A stretch of DNA of 53,702 bases from Candidatus Portnoyibacteriota bacterium (GCA_028688325.1 JAQTYI010000001.1:366620-420321); one strand, 5' to 3'. Shown: positions 38,897 through 48,164, counted from the stretch's first letter. The notes: generated by a model from the sequence alone, not told the origin. Numbers and translations are program-made.

Positions 38897-39160
38897 ATGG
38901 CAATAGAAGTTAGAAGAAAAGAAAGAGAACCGGTCGGCTCGTTGCTGCGCCGTTTTACCCGCCGCGTACAGCAGAGCGGTGTTTTGCTGAACGCGCGCAA
39001 AGGGCGTTTTTACCAAAAGCCCAAAACCAAACGCCAGACCAAAGCGTCCGCTTTGCGGCGCGAACAGTTGCGCGCGCAAAGGCGCGAAATGATGAAAGCC
39101 GGAACTTTGGAAGAGGGACAATTGATTCCCAAAGAATTGATCAAGATTAAGAAAAAATGA
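38897..39160 (+). CDS. rpsU: Ribosomal protein S21
   Basis: 87 residues of basic, helical small-subunit protein: MAIEVRRKEREPVGSLLRRF, then a long K/R-rich tail. GGGAGGTG stands before ATG 38897; an upstream ATG 3 codons earlier is weaker. S21 helps base pairing between mRNA and the anti-Shine-Dalgarno, which fits the strong Shine-Dalgarno sites here. It precedes yqeY, a common pairing. Confidence 0.92.
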   Translation: MAIEVRRKEREPVGSLLRRFTRRVQQSGVLLNARKGRFYQKPKTKRQTKASALRREQLRAQRREMMKAGTLEEGQLIPKELIKIKKK

Positions 39161-39167
39161 CGCAAGG

Positions 39168-39261
39168 CGTCATCCCGAGGGTAAGGCCCGAGGGATCTCC
39201 GGCGAATGCCGGCTACATGCTCGCATACGCGAGAGATTCCTCGCTTTGCTCGGAATGACAG
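39168..39261. repeat. GTCATCC...GGAATGAC palindromic repeat
   Basis: GTCATCCCGAGGGTAAGG to TGCTCGGAATGACAG, between rpsU and yqeY. Confidence 0.85.
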
Positions 39262-39269
39262 AATATTTT

Positions 39270-39767
39270 ATGGCATTAAAAGAAAAAATCAACCAAGATT
39301 TTAAAGAGGCCTTTAAAGCCAAGGAAGAGCTTAAGGTGTCTGTTTTGCGTATGCTCTCGTCTTCGCTTAAAAATAAAGAGATGGATAAGCGCGCCAAGTT
39401 GGTGAAAGCCGGAACTCAGGATGAGGCGGTTTTGGCCAAGGAAAGCCAGCTGTCGGACGAAGAAGTTTTGACAGCTATCGGCACCGAAGCCAAACGGCGC
39501 AAGGATTCCATCGAACAATTCAAGACCGGCGGCCGTCCCGAGCTGGCGGCGCAGGAAGAGAAAGAGCTGGCAATTTTGGCGGCTTATCTGCCCGAACAAA
39601 TGGGCGAGGATGAAATTCGCAAGCTCGTCGTCGAATCCATCAAAGAATCGGGCGCCGCGGGCGCGGCCGAGATTGGCAAAGTTATGAAAGTTTTTATGCC
39701 TAAGGTTAAGGGAAAAGCGGATGGGAATTTGGTGAATAAAATTGTGAAGGAAGAGCTTGGGAAGTGA
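39270..39767 (+). CDS. yqeY: YqeY/GatB-tail-like protein
   Basis: 165 residues with the YqeY pattern: LKEKINQDFKEAFKAKEELKVSVLRML, then AAQEEKELAILAAYLPEQM and GKVMKVFMPKVKGKADGNLVN. The fold resembles the tRNA-binding tail of GatB. The exact role is not established. ATG 39270 chosen; an upstream ATG lies in repeat DNA. Confidence 0.92.
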   Translation: MALKEKINQDFKEAFKAKEELKVSVLRMLSSSLKNKEMDKRAKLVKAGTQDEAVLAKESQLSDEEVLTAIGTEAKRRKDSIEQFKTGGRPELAAQEEKELAILAAYLPEQMGEDEIRKLVVESIKESGAAGAAEIGKVMKVFMPKVKGKADGNLVNKIVKEELGK

Positions 39768-39822
39768 TTTATCTAATACGGTTGCTACTTTTTGTACCGA
39801 CAAAAAGTAGCCAAAAAACTCT

Positions 39823-39973
39823 CGCCCGAGCGTAAAAAATAAAGAAAATCGGGCTCGTCTCGTTAAATTTGCTATCCACAACGCCCCGACCTGACGGTCG
39901 GGGCCCCACCACAGCACGCAAATTTAGACGCTCGACTCGCCTCGATTTTCTGATTATTTTTTCGCTATGGGCG
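39823..39973. repeat. Intergenic palindromic repeat, family B copy 2
   Basis: 151 bp, 150 identical to 357-507. The preceding hairpin (CTACTTTTTGT/ACAAAAAGTAG) also resembles the text before copy 1. Confidence 0.9.
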
Positions 39974-39983
39974 AATACAACGG

Positions 39984-40370
39984 ATGCTCGAAATCGTAAA
40001 TCTTACCAAAACCAAAATAGACACGAACTCTCTGCAAAAAGCCGCGCAAGCGGCTTTTGCTGTTTTCCGCACGAATGAAGATATGAGCTTGGTGCTGGTC
40101 GGCAACGCCAAAATGCATGCTCTCAACAAAAAATACCGCGGCAAAAATAAAGCCACGGATGTTTTAAGTTTTGAGGGCCTGAACGAAATTTTTATTTGTT
40201 TGCCGCAGGCAAAAAAACAGGCCAAGCTGTTGAAAACTCCGTTAAAAACAGAATTGATGCGGCTCGTGATTCATGGTATAGTCCATTTAAAGGGGTATGA
40301 TCATGAGAAATCGGCGCGTGAAGCGAAGCGAATGTTTGCGCTTGAAGATAAAATTTTAAAAAACCTCTAA
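39984..40370 (+). CDS. ybeY: Endoribonuclease YbeY
   Basis: 128 residues. The zinc motif HGIVHLKGYDHE holds the three histidines, and NKKYRGKNKATDVLSFEG is the second conserved block. YbeY takes part in 16S rRNA 3' end maturation. The segment between the blocks is shorter than in E. coli. It lies 6 bp before ftsA. Confidence 0.92.
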   Translation: MLEIVNLTKTKIDTNSLQKAAQAAFAVFRTNEDMSLVLVGNAKMHALNKKYRGKNKATDVLSFEGLNEIFICLPQAKKQAKLLKTPLKTELMRLVIHGIVHLKGYDHEKSAREAKRMFALEDKILKNL

Positions 40371-40376
40371 TTTTTT

Positions 40377-41621
40377 ATGGCCAGAGAAAAAATCATTGTC
40401 GGTTTGGATGTGGGCACCTGTACCGTTCGGGCGGTGGTGGCGCAGGTGCGCGACGATTCCAAACCCCAAATTTTAGGCGTGGGTAAGGCCGTTTCAGGGG
40501 GGTTGCGCAAGGGCGTGGTGGTTGACCCGGAAGAAGCCGTAAAAAATATCCACGAAGCTCTGCAGCTGGCCGAACGCATTTCGGGCTTGTCCATTGAAGA
40601 GGTCTTTGTCGGCATTGGCGGCTCGCATATTTCTTGTCGTCCCAGCCGCGGGGTTATTGCGGTTTCTCGGGCGGACGGAGAGATTTCCGAAGAGGATAAA
40701 GCGCGGGCTGTTAGCGCGGCCTCGGCAATTTCTCTGGCGCCAAACCGCGAAATTTTGCATGTGTTGCCGCGTCGCTTTACGGTGGACGGACAGGACGCCA
40801 TCAAAGATCCTGTTGGCATGAGCGGCGTGCGCCTGGAGGTGGACGCTTTGATAATTGAAGGAGCGACGCCGTATATTAAAAATTTGATCAAATGCGTGCG
40901 CGAAGCCGATGTTGATGAAGCGGGCCTTCTTTTGTCCTGTCTGGCTGATAGCCGGGCGGTTTTGACCAAGCGGCAAAAAGAGCTGGGCGTTTTATTATTG
41001 GATCTGGGTGGCGGCACGACCGGCCTGACGGTCTACGAAGAGGGAGATATTTTACATTGCCAGATTTTACCGGTGGGCAGCGCGCACATCGCCAACGACA
41101 TTGCCATCGGGCTTCGCACCTCAATCGATACGGCCGAGAAAATAAAACTGGAGTATGGCTCCGCTTTGCCGGAAAATGTCGGCAAAAAAGAGATAATAGA
41201 CCTGACGCATCTCGGGGAAGCAGATGGCCAGGTTTCTCGGTTGCAGGTGGCCGAAATCATAGAAGCCAGAGTCGGCGAGATACTGGATATGGTGAATAAA
41301 GAATTGAAAAAAATAGACAGAGCCGGATTGTTGCCGGCCGGCGTGGTGCTGGTTGGCGGCGGCGCGAAATTGCCCGGCTTGGTTGAATTGACGAAAGAAA
41401 AATTAAAATTGCCCGTGCAGATCGGTTATCCTCAGGGTTTGGAGGGGATTATTGATCAAATAGACGATCCGGAATTTGCCGCCGTTTGCGGCTTGATACT
41501 TTCGGCCTCAAGCAATGATGTCAAAGCGGAAGGCGGCCGAGGCGCGTTTGAGAACCTAACTGATAATGTCGGGCCGACCGTTAGCAAAATAAAAAAATGG
41601 CTTAAAGGATTTGCGCCGTAG
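40377..41621 (+). CDS. ftsA: Cell division protein FtsA
   Basis: 414 residues of actin-like ATPase fold. GLDVGTCTVRAVVA is phosphate 1, LLLDLGGGTTGLTVYEEG phosphate 2 and GVVLVGGGAKLPGLVEL the adenosine motif. The 1C domain (SGLSIEEVFVGIGGSHI) is present. The C-terminus KIKKWLKGFAP is the amphipathic membrane anchor. FtsA tethers FtsZ to the membrane. ftsZ follows 322 bp downstream, behind its own promoter. Confidence 0.96.
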   Translation: MAREKIIVGLDVGTCTVRAVVAQVRDDSKPQILGVGKAVSGGLRKGVVVDPEEAVKNIHEALQLAERISGLSIEEVFVGIGGSHISCRPSRGVIAVSRADGEISEEDKARAVSAASAISLAPNREILHVLPRRFTVDGQDAIKDPVGMSGVRLEVDALIIEGATPYIKNLIKCVREADVDEAGLLLSCLADSRAVLTKRQKELGVLLLDLGGGTTGLTVYEEGDILHCQILPVGSAHIANDIAIGLRTSIDTAEKIKLEYGSALPENVGKKEIIDLTHLGEADGQVSRLQVAEIIEARVGEILDMVNKELKKIDRAGLLPAGVVLVGGGAKLPGLVELTKEKLKLPVQIGYPQGLEGIIDQIDDPEFAAVCGLILSASSNDVKAEGGRGAFENLTDNVGPTVSKIKKWLKGFAP

Positions 41622-41646
41622 AATCTTAAAAATCAAATATAAAAAA

Positions 41647-41865
41647 TCATATATGCGCCGCGGCGTGGCGCATATATGAAATAGTCGTAGAGCGGCAACA
41701 TAATTTTGATTTTTTATCTTTGATTTTTGATATTGGAAACGGGGCTTGACCCCGTATAAAAGTCCGGTCTTATTTATTTGCTTGATAGAGTATACGAGCA
41801 ATTTCACCTGCGGCCTTTAAAGGGGTATAAGTGAAATTATGATAAACTTTTAACGGGGCTTGACA
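41647..41865. repeat. Palindrome and family E repeat between ftsA and ftsZ
   Basis: First a perfect palindrome with arms TCATATATGCGCC and GGCGCATATATGA (41647-41679), flanked by AAAAATCAAA/TTTGATTTTT. Then the family E element from ACGGGGCTTGACCCCGTATA to AACTTTTAACGGGGCTTGAC, containing AATTTCAC/GTGAAATT. No gene is seen in this gap. Confidence 0.75.
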
Positions 41866-41889
41866 ATCCATATCCCATTGGCATATTCT
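41860..41889 (+). promoter_or_regulatory. Candidate ftsZ promoter
   Basis: TTGACA (41860-41865), 18-bp spacer, TATTCT (41884-41889). The -35 is the end of the family E repeat. Confidence 0.6.
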
Positions 41890-41943
41890 TACATATTACT
41901 TGGCACTTCCTAATTTTTTTAAATAAACTAACTTTTCAATACT

Positions 41944-43086
41944 ATGGCCCAGATAAAACCAGATATGGAGACATTCGCCAAGATTAAAGTGGTGGGTGTC
42001 GGAGGAGGCGGAGGCAACATCATCTCTCGCATGGTGGAAAGCAAGATCCAAGGCGTTGAATTTATCGCCATAAATGCTGATTCTCAGGATTTGCACCATT
42101 GTTTAGCCCAGCAAAAATTGCTTATCGGCAAGAATTTAACCAAGGGGCTCGGCGCCGGAATGAATCCGGACATTGGCCGCCAAGCGGCCGAAGAAAACCG
42201 GGATGAGATCCACGAGGTGCTCAAGGGCGCGGATTTGGTTTTTGTGACTTGCGGCCTGGGCGGCGGCGTGGGCACGGGCGCGGCTCCCGTTGTGGCGGAA
42301 GCGGCCAGAGACCTCGGCGCGTTGACCGTCGGCGTGGTTACCAAACCCTTTTCTTTTGAGGGTTCGCAGCGTATGCGCATCGGCCTTGAAGGCCTGAGCC
42401 GCTTACAAGATAAAGTGGATACCCTTATCACCATTCCCAATGATAAATTATTACAGACCATCGACCGCAACACTTCTTTGATGGATGCTTTTAAAGTCGT
42501 TGACGATGTTTTGCGCCAGGCGGTGCAGGGCATTTCGGACATCATTGTAACGCCGGGGCTGGTCAATGTTGATTTTGCGGACTTGAAGGCCGTTATGACG
42601 GGCGCAGGTTCCGCCTTGATGGGCATTGGACGGGCGGCAGGAGAAGACCGGGCGGCAGTGGCGGCCAAGATGGCCATCAACTCGCCGTTGCTTGAGGTTT
42701 CAATCGACGGAGCCAAGGGCGTTATATTCAATGTGGCCGGCGGCGACGATATGACAATGATGGAAATAAACGAAGCGGCCAAGGTTATTACCGACTCCAT
42801 TGATCCGAACGCTAAAGTCATATTCGGCGCTGTGACCGACAAGCAACTGAAGAAAGGCGAGATAAAGATTACCGTTATTGCGGCCGGATTCGGAGAATTG
42901 GCCGCCAAAAAAGAGAACCAGGAGCGGCGCGAGCGGACGGAGATAAAAACCGAAACGGCCTCCCGCCAGGAAGCGTCTGCGGCAAGCGCCAAAAAACAGC
43001 CGGATTTTTCCGGCAAAGTGAGCCAGATCGAAAATTCCGACGAAGAATGGGACATCCCCGCCTTCATCAGAAAGAAAATGAAATAA
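41944..43086 (+). CDS. ftsZ: Cell division protein FtsZ
   Basis: 380 residues of tubulin-like GTPase. KVVGVGGGGGNIISRM near the start, the GTP signature GGGVGTGAAPV (107-117) and NVDFADLKAVM with the catalytic loop acids. The linker after about residue 325 is charged, and the tail WDIPAFIRKKMK is the C-terminal peptide that binds FtsA. A degenerate copy of that tail DNA lies just downstream (43120-43147). Confidence 0.97.
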   Translation: MAQIKPDMETFAKIKVVGVGGGGGNIISRMVESKIQGVEFIAINADSQDLHHCLAQQKLLIGKNLTKGLGAGMNPDIGRQAAEENRDEIHEVLKGADLVFVTCGLGGGVGTGAAPVVAEAARDLGALTVGVVTKPFSFEGSQRMRIGLEGLSRLQDKVDTLITIPNDKLLQTIDRNTSLMDAFKVVDDVLRQAVQGISDIIVTPGLVNVDFADLKAVMTGAGSALMGIGRAAGEDRAAVAAKMAINSPLLEVSIDGAKGVIFNVAGGDDMTMMEINEAAKVITDSIDPNAKVIFGAVTDKQLKKGEIKITVIAAGFGELAAKKENQERRERTEIKTETASRQEASAASAKKQPDFSGKVSQIENSDEEWDIPAFIRKKMK

Positions 43087-43119
43087 AAAAGTATCGGCGA
43101 AGTGATTTCGGCGGGCAAG

Positions 43120-43147
43120 CCCGCCTTCATTCAGAAAAAATGAAGTA
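43120..43147 (+). pseudogene. Duplicated scrap of the ftsZ 3' end
   Basis: CCCGCCTTCATTCAGAAAAA then ATGAAGTAA repeats, with small changes, the DNA of the ftsZ tail (CCCGCCTTCATCAGAAAG then AAAATGAAATAA). It is not translated as part of a gene. Confidence 0.6.
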
Positions 43148-43163
43148 ATTGAAACGAGCCGAT

Positions 43164-43193
43164 AAAAACACCTCGCTTTGGCCGGGTGTTTTT
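43164..43193 (+). terminator. Terminator after ftsZ
   Basis: AAAAACACC/GGTGTTTTT with a 12-base loop, 77 bp past the ftsZ stop. Confidence 0.8.
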
Positions 43194-43325
43194 GTTTCAG
43201 AGAATTTTTTAAAAGTCCGCCTGTGGATAAGTTTGCGTCGTTTTAAAAAATATCTGAAATTTTGCTGGTAAAACAAGGCATTTTCGGCTTTTGGGACAAT
43301 TTTTTAAAGAAAAGGAAAATTGTGT

Positions 43326-43353
43326 TTGACACGCTCTCCAAAAGGTTTAGAAT
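43326..43353 (+). promoter_or_regulatory. Promoter of nrdD
   Basis: TTGACA (43326-43331), 16-bp spacer, TAGAAT (43348-43353). Confidence 0.7.
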
Positions 43354-43526
43354 TAAGGTAGATCACACAAATTTTTAAAAGAAGAGGAGGTGTGATTTTT
43401 ATTTTGGCAAGCGAGCAGGACGCATGAATCAGCGGCTTTATATGGCGTCCGAGCGAAGACAAAATAAAAAGTTAAGATGTTATATTTTGTGAAATATTTT
43501 TAATAATTAACATAGAAATCCGGCAT
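43354..43526 (+). promoter_or_regulatory. nrdD leader with possible upstream peptides
   Basis: A strong GAGGAGGTG stands at 43384-43392 but no long gene follows it. A TTG-started 7-codon frame (MASEQDA) ends in ATGA, overlapping a 22-codon frame (MNQRLYMASERRQNK...). Both are too short to call as genes. GGACGC and GCGTCC could form a hairpin. The nrdD ATG itself has only a weak site. Confidence 0.4.
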
Positions 43527-45686
43527 ATGACACCTGCTCTTAAAGCCAAGTTTGATAAAATTCAAAAAAGAGACGGGCGAATAGTCAGTTTTAATCAATC
43601 GCAGATTGAAAAAGCGGTTCATAAGGCCTTGACCGCCACCGGCCAGGGCGACGGACCGATCGCCCGCAAGGTCGCCAACAAAACCGTCAACCTTCTCAAC
43701 AAAAGGTTCAGAAAAGGGGAGATTCCCAAAGTGGAAGAGATACAGGATATAGTTGAGGAGGTTTTAATTTTGGAAAATTTGGTGGAAACAGCCAGGGCTT
43801 ACATTCTGTATCGCGAACAGCGCCGGCGCATCCGAGAAGCGCAAAGCGCGCTGGACGAGACCGTGCAGATGGTTGACAAGTACATCCAGGAATTGGACTG
43901 GCAGATAAAAGAAAATGCCAATATGGCCTATTCTTTGCAGGGTCTGCATCATTATGTCACTTCGGCGGTCAGTAAAAAATATTGGCTTGACAGGATCTAT
44001 ACCAAAGAGATCCGCGAAGCGGTGAATTCCGGCGATTTTCATATCCATAATTTGGATTTTCTGGGCGCGTATTGCTGCGGATGGGATTTGTATGATTTAA
44101 TTTCGCGGGGCTTTGGCGGAGTGATGGGCAAAGTTGAGTCGCGTCCGCCAAAACATTTGCGCACGGCTTTGGGGCAGCTCGTTAATTTTTTCTACACTCT
44201 TCAGGGCGAATCGGCCGGCGCGCAGGCAATGAGCAATTTTGACACATTACTGGCGCCATTTGTCCGCTACGACAATCTGAATTATTCCCAGGTGAAACAG
44301 GCCATGCAAGAATTCATTTTCAACTGCGCCATTCCAACGCGCGTCGGGTTCCAAACGCCGTTTTTGAACATAACGCTGGACATCAATCCGCCAAAGACCT
44401 TGGCGCAGCAGCCCGTTATTATCGGAGGGCAAGCGCAAAAAGAAACCTACTCCGAATTTCAGGAAGAAATGAATATTCTAAACAAGGCCTTCTGCGAAGT
44501 GATGACCGAAGGCGATTCCAAAGGACGGGTTTTCACTTTTCCGATACCGACTTACAACATCACCAAGGATTTTGACTGGGATAATCCCGCCATGGCGGGT
44601 GTCTGGGAAATGACCGCCAAATACGGCATACCCTATTTTTCAAATTATATAAATTCCGATATGAGCCCGGATGACGCCAGAAGTATGTGCTGCCGTTTGC
44701 GTCTGGACAACCGCGAGCTTTATAAGCGCGGCGGCGGGCTTTTTGGAGCGTATCCGTTAACCGGCAGCATTGGCGTGGTTACTTTGAATTTGCCGCGCAT
44801 CGGTTATCTTTCCAAGACCAAGAAGGAATTTTACGCGCGTCTTGACCGCACGATGGAACTGGCTAAGATCAGCTTGGAAATCAAACGCAAAACCATTGAC
44901 GATTTTATGGAAAAGGGCTTGTATCCTTATTCCAGATATTACTTGGAGGGGATAAAAAAAATGCGCGACAGCTATTGGAGCAATCATTTTTCAACCATTG
45001 GTCTCGTTGGCATGAATGAAATGCTGCTTAATTTCATTGACAAGAATATCACGACAAACGATGGCCAAAAATTTGCTGCGGAAGTACTGGAACATATGCG
45101 CAAAATGCTGGTGAAATATCAGGAAGAGACCGGAAATCTTTACAACTTGGAAGCCACTCCGGCGGAAGGGGCCAGCTACCGCCTGGCTAAAAAGGATTTA
45201 GAAAAATATCCGGATATCATCGTGGCGGGCGAGCGCGACCATTATTACACCAACTCCACTCAGCTGCCCGTGGGTTTTACCAGTGATCTTTTTGAAGCGC
45301 TGGAATTGCAAGACAATTTGCAAACCAAATACACCGGCGGCACGGTGCTGCACGCGTTTCTGGGTGAGCGCATTAACAGCCACGAAACCATCAAAACATT
45401 ATTAAAAAAGATTTTTACAAAATTCCACCTGCCGTATCTCACCTTCAGCCCAACTTTCAGCATCTGCCCCAACCACGGATATCTGGCCGGCGAGCATTTC
45501 ACTTGTCCCAAGTGCCTGATAGAACAGCGCTGCGAGGTTTACTCGCGCGTTGTGGGCTACATCAGGCCGGTGCAGCAATGGCACCCTGGCAAACAGGAAG
45601 AATTCAGGGAGCGGCTGGTTTTTAAGGTGAAGGAAAAAGCGGCTTCTGTCGTTGCAAAGCGGGCGACGGTGAGCGCTAAAAAATAG
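43527..45686 (+). CDS. nrdD: Anaerobic ribonucleoside-triphosphate reductase
   Basis: Class III ribonucleotide reductase with 719 residues, making dNTPs without oxygen. An ATP-cone (IQKRDGRIVSFNQSQIEKAV to about residue 95) precedes the ten-stranded barrel. The C-terminal zinc region has CPNHGY and CPKCLIEQRC, and the glycyl radical is Gly 677 in SRVVGYIRP. It needs the activase NrdG, encoded 11 bp downstream. This implies an anaerobic life. Confidence 0.96.
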   Translation: MTPALKAKFDKIQKRDGRIVSFNQSQIEKAVHKALTATGQGDGPIARKVANKTVNLLNKRFRKGEIPKVEEIQDIVEEVLILENLVETARAYILYREQRRRIREAQSALDETVQMVDKYIQELDWQIKENANMAYSLQGLHHYVTSAVSKKYWLDRIYTKEIREAVNSGDFHIHNLDFLGAYCCGWDLYDLISRGFGGVMGKVESRPPKHLRTALGQLVNFFYTLQGESAGAQAMSNFDTLLAPFVRYDNLNYSQVKQAMQEFIFNCAIPTRVGFQTPFLNITLDINPPKTLAQQPVIIGGQAQKETYSEFQEEMNILNKAFCEVMTEGDSKGRVFTFPIPTYNITKDFDWDNPAMAGVWEMTAKYGIPYFSNYINSDMSPDDARSMCCRLRLDNRELYKRGGGLFGAYPLTGSIGVVTLNLPRIGYLSKTKKEFYARLDRTMELAKISLEIKRKTIDDFMEKGLYPYSRYYLEGIKKMRDSYWSNHFSTIGLVGMNEMLLNFIDKNITTNDGQKFAAEVLEHMRKMLVKYQEETGNLYNLEATPAEGASYRLAKKDLEKYPDIIVAGERDHYYTNSTQLPVGFTSDLFEALELQDNLQTKYTGGTVLHAFLGERINSHETIKTLLKKIFTKFHLPYLTFSPTFSICPNHGYLAGEHFTCPKCLIEQRCEVYSRVVGYIRPVQQWHPGKQEEFRERLVFKVKEKAASVVAKRATVSAKK

Positions 45687-45697
45687 CATACACAATT

Positions 45698-46393
45698 ATG
45701 GTTTTCGGGGGGATTCAGAAATTGACTTTAATAGATTATCCCGGAAAAGTTGCAGCGACTGTTTTCACGGTTGGCTGCAACTTTTTGTGTCCGTATTGCC
45801 ATAATCCCGAACTCGTCGATCCGGCCAAAATATCCCGCCAGCCAAAAGTTGCCGAAAAAGAAATCCTGGAATTTTTGGCCACGCGCCAAGGGTTGTTGGA
45901 GGGGGTTTGCATTACGGGCGGAGAGCCCACGCTTTTTTCCGACTTGCCCGAGTTCGTCAAAAAAATAAAAGAGATGGGTTTTTTGGTGAAATTGGACACT
46001 AACGGATCAAGTCCGCAAGCGTTGGAGAAATTACTGGCAAAAAAACTTATTGATTTTATCGCGATGGACATCAAGGCGCCGCTGGAAAAATATAAAAAAG
46101 TAGCGGGGGACAAAGTTATTTTAGAAAACATTCAGCGCAGCACGGAGCTTGTGCGCAGCGCACCGGATTACGAATTTCGCACCACGGTTTTGCCGTCTCT
46201 GCATTCCAAAAAAGACATTTTAAGCATCGGTCGCTGGCTCCAGGGCGCCAAAAAATATTATTTGCAGCAATTCAAGCCGACCAAGACCCTGGACTCGGCT
46301 TATATCGATGAGAAGCCCTTTGAGTGGGAAAAGATAGCCGAATTACGCGGACTTTTGGAAATATTTTTTGATAAGGTGGAGGTGAGGGAATAA
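45698..46393 (+). CDS. nrdG: Anaerobic RNR activating protein (radical SAM)
   Basis: 231 residues. The radical SAM cluster motif is CNFLCPYCHN (CxxxCxxC). GGEPTLF binds SAM. It installs the glycyl radical on NrdD. The start LTLIDYPGKVAATVFT is typical of the longer NrdG2/pyruvate-formate-lyase-activase-like form. Very close spacing to nrdD indicates one operon. Confidence 0.95.
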   Translation: MVFGGIQKLTLIDYPGKVAATVFTVGCNFLCPYCHNPELVDPAKISRQPKVAEKEILEFLATRQGLLEGVCITGGEPTLFSDLPEFVKKIKEMGFLVKLDTNGSSPQALEKLLAKKLIDFIAMDIKAPLEKYKKVAGDKVILENIQRSTELVRSAPDYEFRTTVLPSLHSKKDILSIGRWLQGAKKYYLQQFKPTKTLDSAYIDEKPFEWEKIAELRGLLEIFFDKVEVRE

Positions 46394-46404
46394 ATAATCG
46401 CTCG

Positions 46405-46578
46405 GATTTCCTTTCTGAAAGTATAAAATTTCCCCAGCCAGGAAATTTTATTTGCCAGCTTTGCTCGTTCTCTCCGCCCAAGGCGGAGAATCTTGCCCGC
46501 TTACAAAACTGAGCGTTTCAGAAAGGCAAATCCTCGCTTAGGGTTTGGATACAAAATTTTTCGTATGCGCGAATTTTA
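46405..46578. repeat. Palindromic repeat between nrdG and comEC
   Basis: TTTCTGAAAGTATAAAATTT and AAACTGAGCGTTTCAGAAAG are the outer arms, with CTCCGCC/GGCGGAG inside. It ends with the family A end ACAAAATTTTTCGTATGCGC. A related element is 50152-50283. Confidence 0.8.
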
Positions 46579-46589
46579 GATAAAGTTAA

Positions 46590-48164
46590 ATGTCTAATTC
46601 AAAGATTTTTCTATTTTTCTGCCTGTCTTTCATTTTCGGCGTTTTTGTTCAGTCAGTGTTTAATTTTCCCCGGCCGGTTTGGCTGGGATTTTTAATTTTA
46701 GGGGTGATGCTGGCGGCGATGTTTTGGGGCCGCGCGCCAAAAATCGTGATAGCCGGATTTTGTCTGATGATAATGGCGGGCGGTGCCTGGCGGTATATAT
46801 CGGTGTCGGACACCCATAATTTGATAAAACAATTCAATGATAAGGGGAAAATTACCATAACGGGCGTAATTTCCGAAGAGCCGGATGTGCGCAGTGATAA
46901 TATAAAATATAAGGTTAGTGTGAAAGGAGTTTGGCCCTTCGACTCCGGCTACGCCTCAGCTTCCGCCTCCGCATCTCCGCTGCCGCTACAAGCTACGGCA
47001 GACAAGCAGGGAACAAATTTGGGCGGAAATATTTTGGTTGTCGCCAAAAAATATCCAGCGTATCAATATGGCGATAAATTGGAGATAACGGGGAAATTGA
47101 AAACCCCTTCAGTTAGTGATGATTTTGACTATAAGAGTTATCTGGCCAAGGAAGATATTTACTCTATCGCCTATTTCCCTGAAATGAAATTGCTGGCTCA
47201 AGGCCGGGGGAATTGGCTGATGACCAGATTGCTGTTTGTAAAAAATAAATTTTCCGATTCCATCGGCCGGGTTTTGACCGAGCCGCAGGCGGCCTTTCTG
47301 GCGGGACTTATTCTGGGCGAAAAACGGGGCCTGCCGCAGGATATAATGGATGCATTCTCGCGCACCGGCACAACGCACATCATCGCGCTCTCCGGTTTCA
47401 ATATTACCATTATCGCGGTGGCGCTGATGAATTTATTCAATTTTTTTATGGTGCGCCGGCAAATAAGTTTTTGGCTGTCGGTTGGGGCGATAATTCTGTT
47501 CGTTCTGATGACCGGCGCGGCGGCTTCCGTGGTGCGCGCGGCGGTGATGGGTATTTTGGTCTTGCTGGCTCAACAGGTCGGCCGGCTTTATCAAATAAGA
47601 AACGCCCTGGTTCTGGCCGGCGCAATAATGGTTTATTTAAATCCCCGCGTTTTGGTTTGGGACTTAGGATTTCAGTTGTCTTTTGCCGCCACGCTGGGAT
47701 TAATTTACACCTCGCCTATTTTACAAAATTGGTTCATCGGCGAAAAAGAGCGGGAAGATGGCAATAAAAAAATTCTGGGCCTGAAAGAAATATTGATTGC
47801 CACTCTGGCCGCGCAGATAGCGGTCTTGCCGCTGCTCATTATAAACTTCGGGCAATTGTCGCTTATCGCGCCTTTGGCCAATATTTTGGTCTTGCCGTTT
47901 ATTCCTGCAACAATGTTTTTTGGTTTTTTATCCGCTTTGGTCGGTTTGGCTATTTTGCCATTGGGAAAAGTGCTGGGTTGGCTGGCGTGGCTGTTTTTGA
48001 CTTACGAGATAAGGATCATTGAGCTTTTGGCTAAACTTCCTTTAGCGGCGGTAAACTTTAAATGGACATGGCTTGGCGGGGGATTATACTACGCGGTTTT
48101 GATTTGGCTGGTTTGGAAACTCAACAAAACTCACGCAGAAAACTCACGCAGTCCGACTGCGTGA
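46590..48164 (+). CDS. comEC: ComEC/Rec2 DNA-uptake channel, membrane part
   Basis: 524 residues with about ten membrane helices. An N-terminal DUF4131 part (helices then an OB-like region, TGVISEEPDVR) leads to the competence domain, seen in GLILGEKRGLPQDIMDAFSRTG and HIIALSGFNITII. The C-terminal metallo-beta-lactamase part is missing and is encoded as a separate gene 39 bp on. A low-complexity patch DSGYASASASASPLP near residue 115 looks like an inserted repeat. With dprA it suggests natural transformation. Confidence 0.93.
   Translation: MSNSKIFLFFCLSFIFGVFVQSVFNFPRPVWLGFLILGVMLAAMFWGRAPKIVIAGFCLMIMAGGAWRYISVSDTHNLIKQFNDKGKITITGVISEEPDVRSDNIKYKVSVKGVWPFDSGYASASASASPLPLQATADKQGTNLGGNILVVAKKYPAYQYGDKLEITGKLKTPSVSDDFDYKSYLAKEDIYSIAYFPEMKLLAQGRGNWLMTRLLFVKNKFSDSIGRVLTEPQAAFLAGLILGEKRGLPQDIMDAFSRTGTTHIIALSGFNITIIAVALMNLFNFFMVRRQISFWLSVGAIILFVLMTGAAASVVRAAVMGILVLLAQQVGRLYQIRNALVLAGAIMVYLNPRVLVWDLGFQLSFAATLGLIYTSPILQNWFIGEKEREDGNKKILGLKEILIATLAAQIAVLPLLIINFGQLSLIAPLANILVLPFIPATMFFGFLSALVGLAILPLGKVLGWLAWLFLTYEIRIIELLAKLPLAAVNFKWTWLGGGLYYAVLIWLVWKLNKTHAENSRSPTA

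Noticed and set aside
42084-43130. 348-codon minus-strand frame opposite ftsZ
   Set aside because: It arises from the GC-rich third-position pattern of ftsZ; the plus-strand protein is unmistakable.
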